Origin: Psychroserpens mesophilus
GTDB lineage: Bacteria > Bacteroidota > Bacteroidia > Flavobacteriales > Flavobacteriaceae
DNA length: 64,000 nucleotides
NCBI RefSeq assembly: GCF_000826645.1
Contig: NZ_JXJP01000014.1
Coordinates: 124,001 to 188,000 of the forward strand
Direction of reading: 5' to 3'
In this document: positions 53,701-60,853 of the stretch, one piece after another
How positions within the stretch are numbered: position 1 is the stretch's first letter
How the letters are laid out: the number at the start of each line of letters is the position of its first letter
Program-made: the position numbers and the translations under genes
Notes under the pieces: generated by a model
The model's input: the letters and a program-made list of their open reading frames with translations, nothing else
What the model was told of the DNA's origin: nothing
The model's database searches: none

Positions 53701-54208
53701 TAAAAAAGGGAAAGAAGGAAAACAAGGAAAAGAAGGTGAAGGTGGAGAAAACGGAAACTCTCAAGGTGAAGGTGAAGGAAGTAATGAAGATTTAAATGGA
53801 GAGTTGTATCGTATTTATCAGCAACAACAACAACTGCGTCAGGCTCTTGAAAATAAATTGGGAGAACAAGGCAAACAAGGTCAAGGAGCTAAGTTGTTAA
53901 AGGACATGGAAGAAGTTGAATTGGACTTAATAAACAAAGGGTTTACAAATCAAACGCTTCAGAAAATGATGGATTTACAACATCAGTTATTAAAGATGGA
54001 GAATGCTACATTCATGCAAGGTGAAGATAATAAGCGTAAATCTGAAACTGATAACAACACGTTTAAAAATACAACCAATAATAAATTGCCAACAGCAAAA
54101 GAATATTTCAATACTACTGAAATTTTAAACAGGCAAGCACTACCTTTGCAGGACGTTTATAAAAAGAAAGTCCAAGAGTATTTTAAAAAAACAAATGATC
54201 AGCTTTAA
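50726..54208 (+). CDS. DUF4175-family large membrane protein with coiled-coil and acidic/Gln-rich regions
   Basis: An 1160-residue protein. Two to three membrane helices lie in the first 175 residues, then a beta-rich extracytoplasmic region (about 190-480), then a very long Glu/Gln/Lys coiled coil (about 490-800), a mid domain, and a low-complexity Gly/Glu/Lys block (about 970-1020: KEGEGEGEKEGE), ending in a helical tail. It matches DUF4175, a Bacteroidota family of unknown function. Its end overlaps the ybeY start by 14 bp. Confidence 0.86.
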   Translation: MLNNFKNIQSKLEQFIRRYYTNELVKGAILFFAIGLLYLIVTLLIEYFLWLNPTARTILFWVFIAVELALFAKFIAFPLAKLFKLQKGIDYEKASQIIGNHFPEVSDKLLNVLQLNHNKTQSELLEASIEQKSLELSPIPFKLAINFKKNTKYLKYAAIPIAILLISYVTGKINWFSDSYERVVNYQTAYEPPAPFQFYVANEEMNAIENKEFKLMVKTAGEVIPENAQIHYNGQSYFLQQTAPGQFEYVFPQFKDALSFNLSANDVRSKDYNIEVTKVPTLVNFEMVLDYPAYTQKKDEVLKSTGNSTIPEGTNVTWKVSTRSTDEVALYAKDTINFENKSQGKFEASKRIYNNTDYSISTSNKNLKDYENLAFSLSVIKDNYPELNLKMEKDSLDNQTLYFFGQVSDDYGLSKLQLVYYPSTNPNEKSFERIPVSKSNFDEFVSAFPNQLNLTDGVDYEFYFQVFDNDAIHNYKSTKSTVFNYRKLTKEEEEQKQLQEQNETIKDIGKTFDKLKEQDKQLEEFSKTQKEKEELNFNDKKKFENFLKRQKEQEQLMQNFNKKLKENLEEFQNENEEKDQFKEDLQQRLEENEEQLKQDEKLLEELEKMQEKIQKEEFSQKLEELSKQNKNKERSLKQLLELTKRYYVAKKAEKLQQELEQLAEEQEKLSEENEENNTKEEQEKLNKKFEDFQKEMDELQKENKELKKPMELPQDKPTEESIKQDQQEATDALEQKEQEDKEQQEAGEQGEQGEKQEQGEQQESQPQDSQQKAKKKQKQAAQKMKEMSGQMAQMMQMGGGDQAQEDATMLRQILDNLVLFSFDQENLMDQFKSIEINHNEYGKFLRKQSNLREHFEHVDDSLFALSLRQPKISEQVNKQITEVFFNIDKSLGQLSENRIYQGVAAQQYTITATNELASFLSDILDNMNAQMNPSMGQGGGDMQLPDIIMSQEQLNEQMKDGMKKSQQGKPKEGEGEKEGEGEGEKEGESEKSKKGKEGKQGKEGEGGENGNSQGEGEGSNEDLNGELYRIYQQQQQLRQALENKLGEQGKQGQGAKLLKDMEEVELDLINKGFTNQTLQKMMDLQHQLLKMENATFMQGEDNKRKSETDNNTFKNTTNNKLPTAKEYFNTTEILNRQALPLQDVYKKKVQEYFKKTNDQL

Positions 54209-54605
54209 TTACGAAACCAATTTTGAATTGCCATATGAACAAGAGTTTTCATCATGGATTTCTAAAGTGATCTCTTCTGAAAATTGTAAGGAAGGCGAAA
54301 TCAATTACATTTTTTGTGACGATGACTATTTACTTGATATCAATCAAAAATATCTCAATCACGACACATTAACTGATATTATTAGTTTTGATTACTCAGT
54401 AGGAAAAGAACTACATGGCGATATTTACATTTCGGTTGATCGTGTTAAAGAAAATGCCAAGGATTTTGAGGTTGATTTTAAAGATGAAATCCGTCGTGTT
54501 ATGGTTCATGGAGTTCTTCATTATTGTGGTTACAAAGATAAATCTAAAGAGGATAAGGAACTCATGCGATCCAAGGAAGATCACTACATCAAACAAGGAT
54601 CTTAG
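54195..54605 (+). CDS. ybeY: endoribonuclease YbeY (rRNA maturation)
   Basis: A 136-residue metallo-endoribonuclease of 16S rRNA 3' maturation and ribosome quality control. The motif DTLTDIISFDYS and the metal site HGVLHYCGYKDKSKED are present. Most YbeY proteins read H-x3-H-x5-H (GYDH); here the third His position is not His (GYKD). I believe this variant is common in Bacteroidota, with Asp as possible ligand. Translational coupling with DUF4175 is implied by the overlap. Confidence 0.9.
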   Translation: MISFNYETNFELPYEQEFSSWISKVISSENCKEGEINYIFCDDDYLLDINQKYLNHDTLTDIISFDYSVGKELHGDIYISVDRVKENAKDFEVDFKDEIRRVMVHGVLHYCGYKDKSKEDKELMRSKEDHYIKQGS

Positions 54606-54623
54606 TATATTGAGATTTAGATG

Positions 54624-54631
54624 TATATTTG
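54624..54631 (+). promoter_or_regulatory. -7 promoter box before mnmG
   Basis: TATATTTG fits TAnnTTTG and ends 52 bp before the mnmG ATG; the parS-like site lies within the predicted leader. Confidence 0.5.
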
Positions 54632-54655
54632 CAAACTGAAAAAAATAAAATCTAA

Positions 54656-54671
54656 TGTTCCACGTGGAACA
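54656..54671. promoter_or_regulatory. parS-like ParB-binding palindrome (upstream of mnmG)
   Basis: TGTTCCACGTGGAACA, a perfect 16-bp palindrome, matches the ParB/Spo0J parS plan TGTTnCACGTGnAACA. It lies 12 bp before the mnmG start codon. Confidence 0.8.
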
Positions 54672-54683
54672 ATACTATAAATT

Positions 54684-56555
54684 ATGTTTAACGATGTATA
54701 TGATGTCATAGTAGTTGGTGCTGGTCATGCAGGTAGTGAAGCTGCTGCAGCTGCTGCTAACATGGGAAGCAAAACATTGCTTATTACAATGAATCTGCAA
54801 AACATTGCGCAGATGTCTTGTAATCCTGCTATGGGAGGAATTGCGAAAGGACAAATCGTTAGAGAAATTGATGCTTTAGGTGGCTACAGTGGCATCGTAA
54901 GTGACACCTCTGCCATTCAATTTAAGATGCTTAATAAATCAAAAGGACCAGCAATGTGGAGTCCGAGAGTTCAAAGTGATCGTATGCGTTTTGCTGAAGA
55001 TTGGAGATTACTTTTAGAGCAAACCAAAAACCTCGATTTTTATCAGGAAATGGTGTCAGGATTAATTGTCGAAAATCATAAAATAATTGGTGTTAAAACA
55101 TCTCTTGGATTAGAAATTAAGGCCAAAACGGTTGTCCTTACCAACGGAACGTTTCTTAATGGATTGATTCATATTGGTGATAAGAATTTTGGTGGAGGAA
55201 GAGCAGGAGAAAGAGCCGCAACGGGAATCACAGAAGAACTTATTCAATTAGGTTTTGAATCAGGCCGAATGAAAACAGGAACACCTCCTAGAGTTGATGG
55301 TAGATCTTTAGATTATTCTAAAATGATTGAGCAACCAGGAGATGAACAACCTGAAAAGTTTTCCTATTTAGAGCACATTAAACCTTTGACTGAACAACGA
55401 TCATGTCACATGACTTATACAAGTCCTGAGGTTCATGATTTGTTGCGCGAAGGCTTTGATCGCTCCCCAATGTTCAACGGAAGAATTCAAAGTACTGGAC
55501 CAAGATATTGCCCGTCTATTGAAGATAAAATCAATCGCTTTGCAGACAAAGATCGTCATCAATTATTTGTAGAACCTGAAGGTTGGAATACAGTTGAAGT
55601 TTATGTTAATGGATTTTCTACTTCGCTTCCAGAAGACGTTCAGTATAAAGCTTTAAAATCGGTTGCAGGATTTGAAAATGTGAAATTTTTCAGACCAGGT
55701 TATGCTATAGAATATGATTACTTCCCACCAACGCAATTAAAACATACTTTAGAAACTAAACTGGTTGAAGGTTTGTATTTCGCAGGTCAGATTAATGGAA
55801 CAACGGGTTATGAGGAAGCTGCTTCTCAAGGTTTAATGGCAGGAATAAATGCTGCGCTTAAAGTACAAGAGAAAGATGAATTTATTCTAAAACGCAATGA
55901 GGCCTACATTGGAGTTTTAGTGGATGATTTAATCACCAAAGGAACTGAAGAGCCTTATCGCATGTTTACGTCCAGAGCGGAATACAGAACACTTTTAAGA
56001 CAAGACAATGCCGATTTTAGGCTAACGCCAAAAGGATATGAGCTTGGCTTAGCAAGTGAAAAGCGATTGCGTCGTATGGAGGAAAAGCAAAAGCAATCGG
56101 ATAATTTCGTCAATTTTTTCAGGGAGACTAGTGTGAAGCCTGAAGATGCTAATCCGGTTTTAGAAGCTAAATCTTCATCACCTGTTAAACAATCAGATAA
56201 GATGTTTAAATTGTTTTCTCGCCCGAATATTACTATTGAGGACATGCGGCAGTTTGAAGCTGTAGAACACTACATTCAGGAGCATGAATTAAATCGCGAA
56301 GTAATTGAGCAGACTGAAATTCAGATTAAGTATTCAGGTTATATTGATAAGGAAAAGAATAACGCAGATAAATTAAATCGTTTAGAAGACGTAAAAATCC
56401 CACGGAATTTTGATTACGAAAAATTGAAATCTATGAGTACTGAAGCGAAACAAAAACTTTCAAAAATACAACCGGTAACTATTTCTCAAGCGTCAAGAAT
56501 TTCAGGAGTTTCTCCAGCAGATGTTTCCGTATTGTTAGTTTATTTGGGACGATAA
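54684..56555 (+). CDS. mnmG: tRNA uridine-5-carboxymethylaminomethyl modification enzyme MnmG (GidA)
   Basis: A 623-residue FAD enzyme that works with MnmE to modify U34 of tRNAs. The FAD motif [19 protein letters not shown] is at the start; [32 protein letters not shown] (FAD/NADH region) and [36 protein letters not shown] follow, all MnmG hallmarks. The C-terminal helical domain binds MnmE and tRNA. Two parS-like sites flank the gene. MnmE is not in this window. Confidence 0.97.
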   Translation: MFNDVYDVIVVGAGHAGSEAAAAAANMGSKTLLITMNLQNIAQMSCNPAMGGIAKGQIVREIDALGGYSGIVSDTSAIQFKMLNKSKGPAMWSPRVQSDRMRFAEDWRLLLEQTKNLDFYQEMVSGLIVENHKIIGVKTSLGLEIKAKTVVLTNGTFLNGLIHIGDKNFGGGRAGERAATGITEELIQLGFESGRMKTGTPPRVDGRSLDYSKMIEQPGDEQPEKFSYLEHIKPLTEQRSCHMTYTSPEVHDLLREGFDRSPMFNGRIQSTGPRYCPSIEDKINRFADKDRHQLFVEPEGWNTVEVYVNGFSTSLPEDVQYKALKSVAGFENVKFFRPGYAIEYDYFPPTQLKHTLETKLVEGLYFAGQINGTTGYEEAASQGLMAGINAALKVQEKDEFILKRNEAYIGVLVDDLITKGTEEPYRMFTSRAEYRTLLRQDNADFRLTPKGYELGLASEKRLRRMEEKQKQSDNFVNFFRETSVKPEDANPVLEAKSSSPVKQSDKMFKLFSRPNITIEDMRQFEAVEHYIQEHELNREVIEQTEIQIKYSGYIDKEKNNADKLNRLEDVKIPRNFDYEKLKSMSTEAKQKLSKIQPVTISQASRISGVSPADVSVLLVYLGR

Positions 56556-56564
56556 TTTTGATAA

Positions 56565-56580
56565 TGTTTCACGTGGAACA
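56565..56580. promoter_or_regulatory. second parS-like palindrome (downstream of mnmG)
   Basis: TGTTTCACGTGGAACA matches the parS plan, differing by one base from a perfect palindrome. It starts 10 bp after the mnmG stop codon. Confidence 0.75.
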
Positions 56581-56601
56581 CTAAATTCTATATTTAATTT
56601 T

Positions 56602-56628
56602 GTCATTCAGAACACACTGAAGAATCTC
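56602..56628 (+). repeat. single stem-loop repeat unit (unit 16)
   Basis: GTC, arm ATTC, a 13-nt core (AGAACACACTGAA), arm GAAT, CTC. It ends 5 bp before the methyltransferase start codon. Confidence 0.8.
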
Positions 56629-56633
56629 TTTCA

Positions 56634-57491
56634 ATGAAACATAATTCAACTTATCTTAACGTAAAAGATCACTCCGTTTCAGGAGAAGAATTTCAATTGG
56701 TTTATAATGAAAAGTTGGAAATGTTGGAGACTTTTCCGCAGCCTTCTAAATCAGAATTGCCAAAATATTACCAAAGCGAAGATTATATTTCCCATACAGA
56801 TGCTAAACGAAATGTGTTCGAAAAAGTCTACCATTTTGTAAAATCAATAGCCTTAAAGCAAAAACTAAAGTTGATTAATTCATTTGAAACTGAAGACAAA
56901 CGACTTTTAGATATTGGTTGTGGCACAGGAGATTTTTTAAAAGTTGCAAAAGATAATTATTGGAAGGTAACTGGAGTTGAACCAAATCCTGGTGCTAGAT
57001 TAATTGCTAATCAAAAAACTAATAATTCTGTTTATGATATCGAGCAATTATTAACGTTTGAAAAACAAAGTTTTGACGTCATTACACTCTGGCACGTTTT
57101 AGAACATTTACCAAATTTAGAAGACCATATTGAAATTTTTGAATCACTTTTAAAGCCCTATGGACGATTAATAATTGCTGTGCCTAATTATAAAAGTTTC
57201 GATGCTCAATATTATAAAACTTACTGGGCAGCTTTTGATGTTCCGAGACACCTTTGGCACTTTTCCCAAAAGGCTATTTCAAAACTTGTAAGTCAAAAAG
57301 GAATGAGCGTGATAAAAAAAGAACCCATGCTATTTGATGCCTACTACGTATCTCTGCTTTCAGAAAAATATAAAAATGGTTTTATGAATCCGATTAAGGC
57401 CTTTTGGATTGGTTGGCAATCAAATTTTAAAGCAAAGGGCTCAAAAGAGTTTTCTTCTTTGATTTATATTATAGAAAAGACTCAAAAATGA
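56634..57491 (+). CDS. class I SAM-dependent methyltransferase
   Basis: A 285-residue enzyme with a Rossmann methyltransferase core: motif I LLDIGCGTGDFLKVA (about residues 86-100), GVEPNPGARLIA, and LWHVLEHLPNLEDH (about 145-158). A UbiG/Methyltransf_23-like fold; substrate unknown. A charged N-terminal region precedes the core. It follows mnmG in a flavobacterial-type order. Confidence 0.87.
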   Translation: MKHNSTYLNVKDHSVSGEEFQLVYNEKLEMLETFPQPSKSELPKYYQSEDYISHTDAKRNVFEKVYHFVKSIALKQKLKLINSFETEDKRLLDIGCGTGDFLKVAKDNYWKVTGVEPNPGARLIANQKTNNSVYDIEQLLTFEKQSFDVITLWHVLEHLPNLEDHIEIFESLLKPYGRLIIAVPNYKSFDAQYYKTYWAAFDVPRHLWHFSQKAISKLVSQKGMSVIKKEPMLFDAYYVSLLSEKYKNGFMNPIKAFWIGWQSNFKAKGSKEFSSLIYIIEKTQK

Positions 57492-57673
57492 TTTTTAAGC
57501 GATTTAAGGCCTCTTTTGTTATGAAGAAGTCAAATTGTATTTCAAAAATTTTATAGTTCAAATTATAAGAGCTTTTGCACCTGATTTTCTATTGATATAA
57601 TTAATGTTGTTTTTATATACTATATGTATTATTTATAGTGAAAGATTTTAAAAAATTAATAGCAGCACTTTCA

Positions 57674-57681
57674 TACATTTG
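57674..57681 (+). promoter_or_regulatory. -7 promoter box before the Skp-like gene
   Basis: TACATTTG fits TAnnTTTG and ends 22 bp before the ATG at 57704, which supports that start over an upstream GTG. Confidence 0.55.
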
Positions 57682-57703
57682 CAAAAATTTAAAAGAACAT
57701 AAA

Positions 57704-58222
57704 ATGAAAAAATTATTTGGAGTACTTGTAATAGTATTTGTGTTAACATCTTGTCAGGAGCAGCAAAAAATTGCTTACATCGATAACGCCAAAGTTGTAA
57801 ATGAATTTAAGAAGAAAGTAGATTTCGAAAAGACATTTCAAGTGAAAGTCACAGCATTCAACAAAAAAGCTGATAGTTTAGATAAAGCCATTCAAATGGA
57901 AGCTCAACTATTTCAAGCAAAGGCAGCTAAGATGTCTCAAAAAAACGCTGAAACTGAGTATCAAGCCCTACTTCAGAAAAAACAAATGCAAGATTATCAG
58001 TTGCAAGCAGAAGAGCAAAGTCTTCAAGGTGAAGGTCAAAAGAAAATTGATACACTTATTAAAGAAGTCAAAGCTTTTGTTAAGGAATACGGTAAGAAAA
58101 ATGGTTATACATACATTCTAGGTGCTAATGATGCTGGAAGTGTTATGTATGGTGAAGAGTCTAATGATATTACTCAAACAGTTATTGATGCTTTAAATGC
58201 AGATGCTAAGAACGAGGAATAG
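57704..58222 (+). CDS. OmpH/Skp-like periplasmic chaperone lipoprotein
   Basis: A 172-residue protein with a lipoprotein signal (GVLVIVFVLTSC) and an Skp/OmpH pattern: KIAYIDNAKVVNEFKKK at the start, a long coiled coil (about 40-115, KNAETEYQALLQKKQMQDY), and YGKKNGYTYILGAND near the end. Skp-type proteins hold unfolded outer-membrane proteins. Being lipid-anchored is unusual for Skp but seen in Bacteroidota. The start at 57704 follows a -7 box. Confidence 0.87.
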   Translation: MKKLFGVLVIVFVLTSCQEQQKIAYIDNAKVVNEFKKKVDFEKTFQVKVTAFNKKADSLDKAIQMEAQLFQAKAAKMSQKNAETEYQALLQKKQMQDYQLQAEEQSLQGEGQKKIDTLIKEVKAFVKEYGKKNGYTYILGANDAGSVMYGEESNDITQTVIDALNADAKNEE

Positions 58223-58244
58223 TTTTTTAGTTCATGATAAACAC

Positions 58245-58279
58245 AAAAAAGCCGATTGAATCTCAATCGGCTTTTTTGT
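58245..58279. terminator. bidirectional terminator between the Skp-like gene and delta' gene
   Basis: Stem GCCGATTGA/TCAATCGGC (58251-58259 and 58263-58271), flanked by A and T runs on both sides, so it works in both directions. The delta' stop codon lies inside the stem. Confidence 0.92.
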
Positions 58280-59414
58280 GTAATAAACGCGTGAGTTTTA
58301 TGGAAAGATCTGTAAGGATGATTTTAGAATTTCCGTTGCGCTCAATATGGTAAATAGCCTCTTGAAGCTCGTTTGAAATATCAACGATATTATTTCCATG
58401 AACATAAGGCGCAAAATTTTCAAGTTTAAAAGACGTTTTAGGTTCCATATAAACCAATCCTTCTGCTTGGTAATTGAGTAATAAAGCTTGTCTGAAAAAA
58501 TCAAGACAAAAGTTTAAAAACTGCTTTTGAGTTTCGCGACCTGTTTTAGCAATGGTTTCGCTCCATGATATTAAATCGTGAATGGCACTTTTATTTCCTT
58601 TAGCTTTGAAAGCAGATCGAATCCAAAATACGAACCAATCTTCAAACTGCGTGTCTTCGCTGTCACTATAAACTAAGTCACAAGCTTTGTTATAATTTCC
58701 ATTAGCCTGATGTGCAATTTTAACAGCATCTGCCTCAGGAAGCTGATAGTTTTTAATTAAAGCCTCTTTTATAACATCTTCGGCTAAAGGTGGAAAATGT
58801 AAAACTTGACAACGAGAACGAATGGTATTTATAAGTTGTTCTTCATCTTCAGCAATGAGAATGAAGATGGTTTTATTTGGTGGTTCTTCAATAAGCTTCA
58901 AAAGTTTATTAGACGCTGGAGTATTCATTTTTTCTGCCATCCAAATCAACATCACTTTGTAACCACCTTCGTATGATTTTAATGATAAAGCCTTAACAAT
59001 ATCCTGAGCTTCATCTACGCCAATCTGACCTTGTTTATTATCAATACCCAAAATCCGATACCAATCAAATAGGTTTCCATAAGGCTGTCTATCAATGAGT
59101 TGTCGCCATTCTTCCATAAAATGATTAGAGACAGGGTGACTTTTCACTTTATCATTCGTAGCAACAGGAAAAGCAAAATGCAAATCGGGATGCGACAACT
59201 GTTTGAACTTCATGTTGCAAGCCTCATTGCCTTTAGTGTTTTCTCCTTCGGTATTTTTACATAGTAAGTATTGTGCATAAGCAATTGCCATGGGAAGCGT
59301 TCCAGATCCTTCGGGACCAACAAACAATTGTGCGTGTGGTACACGGCCATGATCTGCACTTTTCGTGAGGTGGTTTTTAATGTGTTCTTGTCCTAATATT
59401 TCTGAAAACAGCAT
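58263..59414 (-). CDS. holB: DNA polymerase III delta' subunit (clamp-loader)
   Basis: A 383-residue AAA+-related protein. FSEILGQEHIKNHL, HAQLFVGPEGSGT, DEAQDIVKALSLKSYEGGYKV, ASNKLLKLIEEPPNKTIFIL and TIRSRCQVLHFPPL match the delta'/gamma clamp-loader family. The Walker A lacks the usual Gly-Lys-Thr (GPEGSGTLPM), as expected for delta', which does not hydrolyse ATP. A cysteine-containing segment (CKNTEGENTKGNEAC) may replace the zinc module. The promoter box lies only 4 bp before the ATG. Confidence 0.9.
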   Translation of the reverse strand: MLFSEILGQEHIKNHLTKSADHGRVPHAQLFVGPEGSGTLPMAIAYAQYLLCKNTEGENTKGNEACNMKFKQLSHPDLHFAFPVATNDKVKSHPVSNHFMEEWRQLIDRQPYGNLFDWYRILGIDNKQGQIGVDEAQDIVKALSLKSYEGGYKVMLIWMAEKMNTPASNKLLKLIEEPPNKTIFILIAEDEEQLINTIRSRCQVLHFPPLAEDVIKEALIKNYQLPEADAVKIAHQANGNYNKACDLVYSDSEDTQFEDWFVFWIRSAFKAKGNKSAIHDLISWSETIAKTGRETQKQFLNFCLDFFRQALLLNYQAEGLVYMEPKTSFKLENFAPYVHGNNIVDISNELQEAIYHIERNGNSKIILTDLSIKLTRLLHKKAD

Positions 59415-59418
59415 GCCG

Positions 59419-59426
59419 CAAAGATA
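59419..59426 (-). promoter_or_regulatory. -7 promoter box of the delta' gene
   Basis: Minus-strand TATCTTTG (complement of 59419-59426), 4 bp before the ATG, implying a very short or absent 5' leader. A TTTG lies 24 bases further upstream. Confidence 0.5.
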
Positions 59427-59497
59427 CTTTTTTTATACGATTAATTTATGCAAACGTTTTCGTATAAAAACATCTTTTATCACTTTGTTTTATTGGT

Positions 59498-59505
59498 TAC
59501 ATTTG
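59498..59505 (+). promoter_or_regulatory. -7 promoter box before pgk
   Basis: TACATTTG fits TAnnTTTG and ends 26 bp before the pgk ATG, within an upstream extension of the frame, which supports the later start. Confidence 0.5.
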
Positions 59506-59531
59506 CTAAACAATTCTTTAAACGCAGACTT

Positions 59532-60719
59532 ATGAAAACCTTGAACGATTTTAATTTTGAAAATAAAAAAGCACTAATCCGAGTAGATTTTAATGTGCCT
59601 TTGAATGATGCATTTGAAGTGACCGACGCCACTCGAATTGTATCTGCTAAGCCTACTATTATTAAAATTTTAGAAGATGGAGGTAGCTGTGTTTTAATGT
59701 CGCATTTAGGTAGGCCAAAAGGTGTACAGGATAAATTTTCACTGCGTCATATTGTAAATAAGGTAGAAGATATTTTAGGTGTGGAAGTAAAATTTGTTTC
59801 GGACTGCATTGGACAAGATGCTGAAGACGCTTCAAAAAACTTAAAACCAGGAGAGATCCTCTTATTAGAAAACTTACGTTTCTATCCCGAAGAAACTGCA
59901 GGTGATGTTAATTTTGCAGAAGCCTTATCGAAACTTGGAGATATTTATGTTAACGATGCGTTTGGTACTGCACACAGAGCTCACGCGTCTACAACAATAA
60001 TTGCCCAATTTTTTCCTGCCCACAAGTGTTTCGGACATCTGCTTGCCCAAGAGATAGACAGTATCAAAAAAGTTATGGAAACCGGCGAAAAGCCAGTTTT
60101 AGCGGTTCTTGGAGGTGCAAAAGTATCTTCAAAAATTACCATTATTGAGAATATTCTGGATAAAGTTGATCATTTAATTATTGGAGGTGGAATGACATTC
60201 ACCTTTATAAAAGCACAAGGAGGTTCTATTGGTGATTCAATTTGTGAAGATGATAAAATGGAACTGGCTTTAGATATTATGAAGCAAGCGAAAGCAAAAA
60301 ATGTTCAGATTCATTTACCAGTAGATGTTGTTGCTGCCAATGCCTTTAGTAATGATGCAGATACTGAAATTATGGATGTTACTCAAATTCCTGATGGATG
60401 GCAAGGTCTTGATGCTGGACCAAAGTCTATAGCTAATTTTCACGATGTTGTTATGCAGAGTAAAACCATCTTATGGAATGGTCCTTTAGGTGTTTTTGAA
60501 ATGGAACGCTTTTCTGAAGGAACTATTGCTCTTGGTAATTCTATTGCTGAAGCGACTAAAAATGGAGCATTTTCCTTAGTTGGAGGTGGTGATTCTGTGG
60601 CTGCCGTGAAACAATTCGGATTTGAACACAAAGTTAGTTATGTTAGTACAGGAGGAGGAGCCATGCTTGAAAGTCTTGAAGGGAAAACATTACCTGGAAT
60701 AGCTGCAATTTTAGAATAG
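59532..60719 (+). CDS. pgk: phosphoglycerate kinase
   Basis: A 395-residue glycolytic kinase (1,3-bisphosphoglycerate + ADP to 3-phosphoglycerate + ATP). It has [44 protein letters not shown], the hinge [18 protein letters not shown] and the nucleotide site GGGDSVAAV. The start is set at [20 protein letters not shown], the normal N-terminus; upstream frame residues precede the promoter box. Confidence 0.97.
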   Translation: MKTLNDFNFENKKALIRVDFNVPLNDAFEVTDATRIVSAKPTIIKILEDGGSCVLMSHLGRPKGVQDKFSLRHIVNKVEDILGVEVKFVSDCIGQDAEDASKNLKPGEILLLENLRFYPEETAGDVNFAEALSKLGDIYVNDAFGTAHRAHASTTIIAQFFPAHKCFGHLLAQEIDSIKKVMETGEKPVLAVLGGAKVSSKITIIENILDKVDHLIIGGGMTFTFIKAQGGSIGDSICEDDKMELALDIMKQAKAKNVQIHLPVDVVAANAFSNDADTEIMDVTQIPDGWQGLDAGPKSIANFHDVVMQSKTILWNGPLGVFEMERFSEGTIALGNSIAEATKNGAFSLVGGGDSVAAVKQFGFEHKVSYVSTGGGAMLESLEGKTLPGIAAILE

Positions 60720-60853
60720 CTGCAATTTTAGGCTCGTTTACAATTACGGAAGAATTGCTCATCTCTTGTTAAATTGTGTCGTCAAACTTTCATTTTAACT
60801 AAAAAAATACGATTTTAGCTGACCTATCGTTTTGATAGTTAAATAATCTACCA

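Noticed and set aside
52040-53764. Open frames antisense to the DUF4175 gene, rich in Phe and Leu
   Set aside because: They mirror the Glu/Lys/Gln-rich codons of the sense gene and have no independent start signals.
59448-59531. Extended N-terminus of phosphoglycerate kinase
   Set aside because: The extension overlaps the -7 promoter box and does not resemble Pgk; the normal N-terminus begins at 59532.
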